Shown here: positions 56,621 through 64,000 of the stretch, in pieces
Layout: each line of letters begins with the position of its first letter
Numbering within the stretch: the stretch's first letter is position 1
Assembly (NCBI RefSeq): GCF_048544455.1
Contig: NC_133530.1
Coordinates: forward strand, 19,273,748-19,337,747
DNA: 64,000 bases
Direction: 5' to 3'
DNA from: Silene latifolia
Lineage: Eukaryota; Streptophyta; Magnoliopsida; Caryophyllales; Caryophyllaceae
Notes under the pieces: model-generated
Seen by the model: the letters and a program-made list of their open reading frames with translations, nothing else
Told to the model about the DNA's origin: nothing
Database searches by the model: none
Translations under genes and position numbers: made by a program

Positions 56621-59360
56621 CGATGTTTTTCCTGATGAGATTCCGGGGTTGCCACCGAAGAGGGAGATAGATTTCACAGTTGAGTTGAAACCGGGGACGG
56701 GGCCAATCTCTAAGGCACCGTACCGGATGGGTCCTAAAGAGATGGAGGAGCTCAGGAAGCAGTTAGATGATCTGATATAAAAGGGATACATTAGACCTAA
56801 TGTATCGCCGTGGGGAGCACCAGTTCTTTTCGTGAAGAAGAAGGATGGGAGTTTGAGGTTATGCATAGATTACAGAGAGCTGAACCGAGTGACGGTGAAG
56901 AACAAGTATCCTTTGCCAAGGATAGATGACCTGTTTGATCAGTTGAGTGGTGCATCAGTCTTTTCCAAGATTGATTTGAGGTCGGGGTACCATCAGGTGA
57001 AGATTAGAGAGGTGGACATACCAAAGACGGCTTTCACGTCGAGGTATGGTCACTATGAGTATGTGGTGATGCCGTTTGGGTTATCTAACACACCGGCCGT
57101 GTTTATGGATTTGATGAACAGAATCTTCAGACAGTTTTTGGACAAGTTCGTGGTGGTGTTCATCGATGACATCTTAGTCTACTCTAAGACTAAGGAAGAG
57201 CATGAGGAGCATTTGAGGATCGTGCTGCAGACGTTGAGGGACCATGAGTTGTCTGCTAAACTGTCTAAGTGTGAGTTCTGGTTAGAGAAAGTTGCTTTTC
57301 TGGGGCATGTGATCTCTAAGGAGGGAGTAGATGTGGATCCGGCAAAGATTGAGGCAGTGACAAAGTGGGAAGCACCAAAGAATGTCGCCGAGATTAGGAG
57401 TTTCTTGGGTTTAGCTGGATACTACAAACGGTTCATGAAGGATTTCTCCAAGATAGCTAGACCCATGACAGCTTTGATGAGGAAAGAGAACAGGTTTCGT
57501 TGGGATGAGAGTTGTGAAAAGGCGTTCCAAACATTAAAGGAGCGTTTGACCACAGCTCCTATCTTAGCTTTGCCTGAAGGGATTGAGAACTTTGAGGTTT
57601 ATACAGATGCCTCAAAGAATGGGTTGGGATGTGTGTTGATGCAGAACGGTAAGGTGATTGCCTATGCTTCTAGGCAATTGAAGCCATATGAGGAGAACTA
57701 CCCTACACATGATCTAGAGTTGGGTGAGGTGGTGTTTGCTCTCAAGATTTGGAGACATTACCTTTATGGGGCGACCTTTAAGGTATTTTCTGATCACAAG
57801 AGTCTCAAGTACATCTTCATGCAAAAGGAGTTGAACATGAGACAGAGGAGGTGGATGGAGCTGATTGGCGATTATGACATGGATATTATCTACCATGAAG
57901 GGAAGGCCAATGTCGTTGCAGATGCTTTGAGTAGGAAGAGTGTACACTCCCTGTGTACAGCTCTATCTTTGATGAGATTGAGAGATGAGGTGGGGAAGTT
58001 TGGGATACATATGATTCGAGAGAGGAGATCTTTGTGGGAGATTTGTGATGCGGCTTTGATCTTTATGATGATATTCGAGGTAAACAAGCTTTAGATCCTA
58101 AGATGGTTGAGTGGAGAGCTGGAGTAGAGAAAGGGACAGTGTCCCGATTTTCTATTCACACAGATGGTAGTTTGAGGTTTGATGGTAGGTGGTGTGTCCC
58201 TAATGATGAGGAGCTGAAAAAGACAATCATGACAGAGGCACATTGTACACCATATTCAGTACATCCAGGTGGAGACAAGCTATAGAAGGATTTGAAGAAC
58301 ACGTTCTGGTGGCCTGGAATGAAGAAGGAAACATCTGAGTTTGTGGCCCGCTGTTTGACATGCCAGAGAGTTAAAGGGGAACAGCGACGACCACAAGGTA
58401 AGATTCAGTCTTTGGAGGTACCTGAGTGGAAGTGGGAATCCATTTCTATGGATTTTATCGTGGGTTTACCAAAGAGTCAACAGGGTAATAACATGATATG
58501 GGTGATAGTGGATCGACTGACCAAGTCAGCTCACTTTGTTCCAATGAAAGATGAGTACAGCTTTTCATCCTGCGACAGACGGTCAGACTGAGAGAACAAT
58601 CAAAACTCTTGAGGATATGTTACGAGCTTGTGTGATGGACTTTAGTGGTAGCTGGGAGCAGAGGTTGGATTTGATAGAGTTTTCTTACAACAACAGCTAT
58701 CACACTAGCATTGGCATGGCACCGTTTGAGGCTTTATACGGGAGGAGATGCAGAAGTCCGATTTGTTGGGACGACAGTGCTGAGGCAGTGGTTCTAGGAC
58801 CAGAGATGGTACATGAGATGGTTGAACAGATTAAGATGATCAGGGAACGGATGAGAGCAGCTCAGGATCGACAAAAGAGTTATGCAGATCTACATCGCCG
58901 GGATATAGAGTTTCAGGTTGGGGATAAGGTTCTTCTGAAAGTGTCTCCTATGCGTGGTGTTATGAGATTTGGGAAGAAGGGCAAGCTGAGTCAGAAGTTC
59001 ATCGGTCCTTATGAGATCTTAGATCGAGTTGGGGAGGTTGCTTACCGTCTGGCTTTACCTGCTGCTTTAGAGAGAGTGCATAATGTGTTTCATGTATCGC
59101 AGCTGCGGAAGTATGTGAGTGACCCGTCACATGTGTTAGAGGCAGAGAGCATAGAACTAGATGAGTCTTTATCATATCTTGAGGTACCTAAGCAGATCCT
59201 TGACCGGAAGGTTAGGAAGACTAGGAGTGGTGAGACAGTGTTGCTTAAGATCCTTTGGTCTAACCACGAGACAGAGGAAGCTACATGGGAGGCAGAGGAG
59301 ATCATGAGAGAGCGCTACCCTTTCCTTTTTGATCAGGTATGTTTGGTTACGAGGACGTAA
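56621..59360 (+). pseudogene. Tekay-like RT, RNase H, integrase and chromodomain
   Basis: [42 protein letters not shown], the catalytic [11 protein letters not shown] (about 57159) and [11 protein letters not shown]. RNase [19 protein letters not shown] and [10 protein letters not shown] with ADALSRK. The frame opens at 56832 and runs to 58094 with no stop. Integrase follows with the zinc finger (CLTCQRV), and the chromodomain is at about 59180-59340 (ILDRKVRKTRSG, EEATWEAEE). Damage: stop TAA at 56778-56780, a shift near 58010, stop TAG at 58283-58285, and loss of about 151 bp of the integrase core near 58550, where the copy at 386-536 is intact. Inactive. Confidence 0.9.
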
Positions 59361-59555
59361 CCTTGTTTCTTTTAGGGGGTAGGAGATGATCGCAAAGAGT
59401 TTTTAAGAGTTTTTATACCCTCTTTATGTTGTGTCGGTATAGTTGTTGTCGTTGAGTCGGGTTGAGTTTGAGTTAGTAACAAGTTTTTATGTTGAGTTTG
59501 TTTCGATTGTTGAGTCGGGAGTGTTGTAGTGTGAGTCTTTGCTTTGTGTTGGTTT

Positions 59556-59593
59556 GAACTTCGGGGACGAAGTTCTTTTTAAGGAGGGAAGAC
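59556..59593 (+). other. Hairpin plus polypurine tract
   Basis: GAACTTCGGGGACGAAGTTC (59556-59575), then AAGGAGGGAAGAC, abut the 3' LTR. Same arrangement as 1530-1567. Confidence 0.78.
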
Positions 59594-60931
59594 TGTAATA
59601 CTCCGTATTTATGAGTCTTGGGGTACTCTATCGAGTAGGCCTTACTCTGTCGAGTAAGGGAGTTTTGCGAAATAAAATAGTTTCTGACCTGTTGGGTACT
59701 CGATCGAGTAACTACGATACTTGATCGAGTAGGGGGGTACTCGATCGAGTACCTGGGCTACTCGATCGAGTAGCCGGTTTACGGGGGGTTGTTTTCTCGG
59801 GTTTTGTTAATTATGCGATTAAGGTATATAATCTTTTCGTCATTCATTCTAATCACTTTTCTAAAACCTAAATCACTGTGAGAAGAGAAAGCAAACTACG
59901 TTCATCACCTTAATCGCATTGTTAACAAATCCCGGAGCTTGGAAGGTCGGATTTCACTTGTCTTTACACCGTTGTAATCCTTGCGTCGAGGGTAAGACCT
60001 TTATACCGTTTTTATTATATTTCGTAAAAGTTAGTTAAACCCTAATATTGGGAATTGGGGATTTTGTTGTGTTATGTGCATAGTAGTAATTATGTGCTTG
60101 TATAATTAGGAGGAGGATTCGTAGAGGAAGCTTTTGACTTGGTGTGAGATCGTCTGACTATTGTGCTTTCCAGGTAGGGTTTCCCTACTCAGTATTACTT
60201 ACATGTGGTGTGGTGTTGTGCTGTAATTAGTATAATTGGTTGATTCAGACGATGTTGTGATTGTGATTGTGATTGTTTGTCTGTGGTTCTCGAGATGCGT
60301 TCTCGGCTGAGTGGAGTCACTTGCGGGAGTGGCTTCACGCCCTAGTTTCGCCCTTCGTGGAACCCGCCACAGAAGGGGATGTGCACATTAATGGGACAGG
60401 GTTATTGCTCGGTATGATGAGCGGGGCTTAGGTGGGAACGGCTGCGGTCCCCCACTGGCAGGGCTGGTCCAATGGACAGTCGGTGACGGAGATGGAGTGG
60501 AGTGCTTGATCGTGTATGATTGTTTGAGTTGCGTTGGTTACTGTATTGTTGATTATACCTCTTGTGTAAATAGTACTGACCCAGGTTAATGTTTTAAAAC
60601 TGCGGTGATCCATTCGGGATGGTGAGCGAGATATTGAGCGGTATGACATGAGTATCGGGATAGCTGGGATTGCCACGATCAGATGATAGAAGTCTTCCGT
60701 TGTAGCCTATTAGTTTTATAGACATTTCAGATTAGTTCAAGAGATGTAGTTTTGAGAACATGTATTAGTATTTGGTTTGGTTTTTGGATTGTAACCTTTC
60801 GCTAAAGTATTACTATTTAAATATGGTTTCATTATTGTTTATTTGATTATCATTGCCTCGGGTAACCGAGATGGTAACGTCTTTATACCTGAGTGGTCCT
60901 GGTAAGGCACTTGGAGTATATGGGTGTTACA
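59594..60931 (+). repeat. 3' LTR, TGTAATACTCC subfamily (1338 bp)
   Basis: It starts TGTAATACTCC and ends GGGTGTTACA. It contains two degenerate palindromes, then three perfect CTCGATCGAG and one mutated (CTTGATCGAG) between about 59620 and 59775. It ends directly against a truncated minus-strand LTR. Confidence 0.9.
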
Positions 60932-61086
60932 AAAAACTAAGCTACTCGATCGAGTAGCCTCTAATCTATCGAGTACCACTCCCAACTCGTAACCCAAGAT
61001 AACTTTGGTACGTCTTTCTAGGACTATTCCCGCTCCCAAGGTTGGTCAACACTGGTCAAAGGATCTCCAAAAGGGCGGGTATTACA
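60932..61086 (-). repeat. First 155 bp of a TGTAATACCCG-subfamily LTR
   Basis: The minus-strand text is nearly identical to 37647-37802, including GGCTACTCGATCGAGTAGC. It stops after AGCTTAGTT, where the 59594-60931 LTR begins. Confidence 0.85.
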
Positions 61087-61123
61087 GTCTTCCTCCCTTA
61101 AAAGAACTTCGTCCCCGAAGTTC
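61087..61123 (-). other. Hairpin plus polypurine tract (minus strand)
   Basis: On the minus strand the hairpin at 61104-61123 is followed by AAGGGAGGAAGAC and the LTR start at 61086. Confidence 0.75.
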
Positions 61124-61684
61124 AACTCACCTATCCCAACATACAAGACACGGGAAAACACGACATTACCACTCTTCCTACTCAAGTCGTGACTCCCAGA
61201 AATACCAACCCCCCCATGTCATCATCATCATTGTCTACGCTCTACTCGTAACGACTCTTACTACTATTATACGCACATTATCACCGTCAACCGTTACTCT
61301 ATGTATATATAAAACATCACTTTCGCAATGCAAAGCACAATCCACGATCACCCAACATATGGTAACAACTATCGGACTATCAATCCGGAACATGTCTCAT
61401 ATCAACTTTCATGCTGTACAACTAATGCCACCATGTTACTCAACAACGTGATTCAATTACGATTCATTGCACCATAACTATTTCTTCATGACCGCCCATT
61501 GAAACATACAACACATTCACTTTATAGAACTAAAGTAATCACATATACTTCGGGAATTTTGTAATTAAAGCAAAACATAATACCAACAAAACATTATAAA
61601 CAAGCAAAACATAATTCAAAACTACCAACAAAACATTATAAACAAACAAAACATAATTCAAAACAGCCTTTTCCTTTCGCGACA

Positions 61685-61725
61685 TTACTCTTCCCCTCTA
61701 AAAAGGAACTTCGTCCCCGAAGTTC
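61685..61725 (-). other. Second hairpin with polypurine-like tract inside the minus-strand element
   Basis: On the minus strand GAACTTCGGGGACGAAGTTC (61725-61706) is followed by CTTTTTAGAGGGGAAGAG and then TAATG. This copies the hairpin/tract layout about 600 bp upstream of the real LTR border, without a recognisable LTR behind it. Confidence 0.65.
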
Positions 61726-62150
61726 ACCGTCGAAAATTAAAGGACACCTTTCCTATTACTAGCAGCATTACATTAAATAAGAACCATATTATTTGTTGTG
61801 GACATTACTTACTAACTATGTACTCGATAACCTAGAAATCATACATAAGTCACCGGAATAACTAACCGCCGTTGATAAAGCATGTTAACATTGTATGTCC
61901 CAATGTAAGAAAGGATGTAACTTCAAAGGATAGATGGAAATACGGCATATGTAATATTAAAAACAACAAGAAATCGTCACCACTTCACTAGTTGTTACAA
62001 ATGTACATAGAAAACTCAAGCACGACTTCCAACATATAAAATTACTGGTTCAAAGGTGTTATTAAGCACTAACAACCACGTTAAATATCAAACTTGTAAT
62101 TATAAAACAATTGCACACTTTTAGTTTTTTGAAAACCTCCTGTAACAGTG

Positions 62151-62302
62151 CTACTCGATCGAGTATGTGAGGGTACTCGATCGAGTGTCATGCTACTCGA
62201 TCGAGTGTCTTGGCTACTCGATCGAGTAGCCCGAGTTCAGAATGCTTTCTCTCTTCCTTTCCTGCAGCTACTCGATAGAGTACGGGGTACTCTGTCGAGT
62301 AC
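62151..62302 (-). repeat. CTCGATCGAG palindrome array outside an LTR
   Basis: On the minus strand two degenerate palindromes (CTCGACAGAG, CTCTATCGAG) are followed about 50 bp later by four perfect CTCGATCGAG. This is the LTR order, although the sequence between the palindromes is different. Confidence 0.85.
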
Positions 62303-62548
62303 CTACAGGCCAAGTTTCTTACACAACCTGTCATAAACCAACATATATACGCATGACCGTCACATAAATTGAGTCGGGCTGATGTCCCGACTCCCAATCA
62401 TCCTGCAATAAGGTCAAAATAGCAAATCCGGCCTTATGGCCAACAATACAAGTTCATAAATCGTGTCTCAATAAAAGAAAAACAACTAATAACATCTAAC
62501 AATACTACCAACATCAACTACCATAAACAAAGATAAGAATAAGGAGTA

Positions 62549-63965
62549 TCACTCCTCCTGCTGCTGCTGCTGATCAACCATCACCTCATCATCACCCCCA
62601 CCACCTCCAGGCATACCTGCACCCGATGAACCGACACCCGCATCAACTCCTGCTCCTGCTCCCGGGCTCACATACCATGGGGTTAAGCCACCGTAGGCAA
62701 AGGACTGAGGTGTCCCCCACGTCGACTGTTCCACCCCGTAGGAATGGAAAACCCCTGAGTAGTCCCCAACTCCACTCCACCAAACTGGGTGAGGTCCTCG
62801 GTCCCTATCCCCCGAGTGTACGCCATCTCGTGCATGTTCCTGAGTGTCAAGGTAGATGACACTCGCTCTGCTAAGTAGCTGGATCGCGTCTCCGGGGTGT
62901 CGAGGTAAGGGTAGCACGGGAAAGGATGCTGCTGTGGCGCTACCGGCTGTGGCCTAGTCTCCGAGGCCCTCTCCCTCACTCGACGGGGTCCTCTCCCTAA
63001 TCTAGGTCTCTCCACCACCGCAACTCCCGCATTCTCGCCCTTTGTCGGCTCCGGCATCACCTCGAGAATGGTGTCGTCGATGAGATAGGTCTGCAGCTGG
63101 CGGGGTCTATCCTCATCCTCCTCCTCCTCCTCCTCATCGTCCACATCCACAGCCACTACCGCCGGCTTTAAGGGCTCCGTCGGTAGGAGGTGCTCAGGAG
63201 CTGGAATTTTCATCCAACTCATGCCCCACACCCTCCATGCTAGGCTACCGTCAGCCAAGGTCCTCAACCACTTCAGGTCGAGATAGTAGTCACGGTCCAT
63301 AGTGGGCACTGGGGTAGCTAGAGGCACGTACTCTGAAGAAGCCTCAAAAGAGGTTAGCTTCTCAGCTAACCGAGTGGCGATAGCGCCACAACTCAGGTAC
63401 CGGGAAGAGGCAGAAGCCATCAAGGCAAGGGAAGCACAAACTATAGAAGGAGCATTAAAGACCACTTTCCTGGCCCGCTCCGGGTTTAGGTAAGACATCG
63501 AAGCAAGACCTCATGATTATTCATTTCATCGATATCCTTTCTGTCATAAAGGAGGTTCGAAAGAGAACGGAGAAAGACCCTCAAAGTAACATGCTGAACG
63601 TCATTAATCAGCATGTTGCTCGAGGTGGGAGCTTGCTTTCCAGTCAGACAAGGCATCAGGCGGCAGACACCGCACTCGGCTGGGATATCGGTGATAAAGT
63701 CCTTGGGAGGCTTGGCCAACCCAAGGTGAGAGGCAAACAAATCCATAGTCAACAGAAAACTGGTATTCATCAACCTAAACTCGACGGTCTGGCCCGCTGG
63801 GTCATAGCTAAAGGAGCTCATAAACTCCAAAGTGAGGAAAGGATAAGTATGTTTCCTCAGCCTATACAAACCCGTAAAACCCAAGGTCTCGAATATGTGA
63901 CGGACATCCGTCTCTATCTCCAAATCCTCCAACAAAGTAGTGTCTATGCACCTCGTAGGTCTCAT
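62549..63965 (-). pseudogene. ATHILA-ORF1-like retrotransposon gene (frameshifted)
   Basis: The first frame (63965-63486) gives MRPTRCIDTTLLEDLEIETD, LGFTGLYRLRKHTYPFLTLE, then VEFRLMNTSFLLTMDLFASH and a Leu-rich end (VTLRVFLRSLSNLLYDRKDI). The layout resembles the ATHILA ORF-1 family (PF03078), assigned by eye; its function is unknown. The second frame starts at 63498 (MSYLNPERARKVVF) and overlaps the first by 13 bp. It contains IVCASLALMASASSRYLSCG and an acidic EEEEEEDEDRPRQLQTYLID stretch. A third frame (62917-62549) ends with a Gln-rich tail. The two shifts may be mutations or sequencing indels. It lies on the same strand as the LTR at 61086, about 1.4 kb upstream of it. Confidence 0.6.
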
Positions 63966-64000
63966 TTTGCGTTTTTGTAAAGCTACAAAACGCTCTCTCT

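Larger units (their letters stand above)
42045..60931 (+). mobile_element. Tekay-like chromovirus body with two nested insertions
   Basis: An LTR tail, primer-binding site, leader, gag, protease, RT-RNase H, integrase-chromodomain and 3' LTR are in order. A CACTA element (43798-45154) sits in gag and a Retand-like element (45890-56620) at the protease/RT junction. Removing both restores continuous gag-pol order. The 5' LTR is reduced to about 68 bp and matches the TGTAATACCCG subfamily, while the 3' LTR is the TGTAATACTCC subfamily. The body is therefore a mosaic. Confidence 0.85.
60932..64000 (-). mobile_element. Minus-strand LTR element with ATHILA-ORF1-like gene, continues past the window
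   Basis: Read on the minus strand: an ATHILA-ORF1-like gene, about 1.4 kb of non-coding sequence, a hairpin and polypurine tract, and the first 155 bp of a TGTAATACCCG-subfamily LTR. The LTR is cut at 60932 by the neighbouring element's LTR. No pol is visible in the part within the window, so it may be a non-autonomous element or a mosaic. Confidence 0.6.

Overview
The window is plant nuclear DNA. It holds a three-unit polyubiquitin gene with a 5'-UTR leader intron, a multi-exon plant-type DEK chromatin gene, and Ty3/gypsy elements of two plant lineages: Tekay/Del-like chromoviruses and Tat/Retand-like elements. CACTA, hAT, Mutator-type and Tourist/Stowaway-type DNA elements are also present. 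The Retand-like architecture (second RNase H, tandem repeats after pol, antisense gene) fits a eudicot, perhaps Caryophyllales/Caryophyllaceae. That placement is inference, not proof.

Layout. 1-6.4 kb: the 3' end of a Tekay-like element, an older LTR remnant, and a block of ~305-314 bp tandem repeats split by a solo LTR. 6.5-25.3 kb is the gene-bearing part: polyubiquitin (+, 7640-8329), a DEK-domain gene (-, 9310-18637, 11 coding exons reconstructed here, about 694 aa), and a small two-TM membrane protein (-, 24772-25059). Short DNA transposons, several with clear target-site duplications (TSDs), lie in the spacers. 25.4-28 kb is AT-rich with a Mutator-type MITE and a ~320-bp-arm inverted repeat.

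28-64 kb is a retrotransposon nest. A decayed Retand-like element (27999-37482) lacks its 3' end. It abuts an LTR and leader of a Tekay-like subfamily (37647-42044) that carries a solo LTR with TSD TGCGT. A second leader and gag-pol body follow (42045-60931). That body is interrupted twice: by a CACTA element in gag (43798-45154, TSD AAC) and by a full-length Retand-like element (45890-56620, TSD CGATG) at the protease/RT junction. Finally, a minus-strand LTR element (60932 to the window end) carries an ATHILA-ORF1-like gene.

Points of most interest. (1) Arrays of the palindrome TACTCGATCGAGTA recur in LTRs, in a leader just before gag and in a non-LTR 3' region, several with the same two-degenerate-plus-four-perfect layout. 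(2) The CACTA element is built of paired TGACGGAAWWTCCGTCA palindromes, most spaced 31-33 bp centre to centre. (3) A perfect hairpin directly precedes the polypurine tract in all Tekay-like copies. (4) A conserved antisense gene lies between integrase and 3' LTR of both Retand-like elements. (5) All three ubiquitin units carry Thr28, each with a different codon.

Nearly all retrotransposon ORFs are broken, so only the three host genes are likely to make normal proteins. Exon boundaries of the DEK gene were assigned by eye from GT/AG sites, reading frame and remembered family similarity; no alignment was run.
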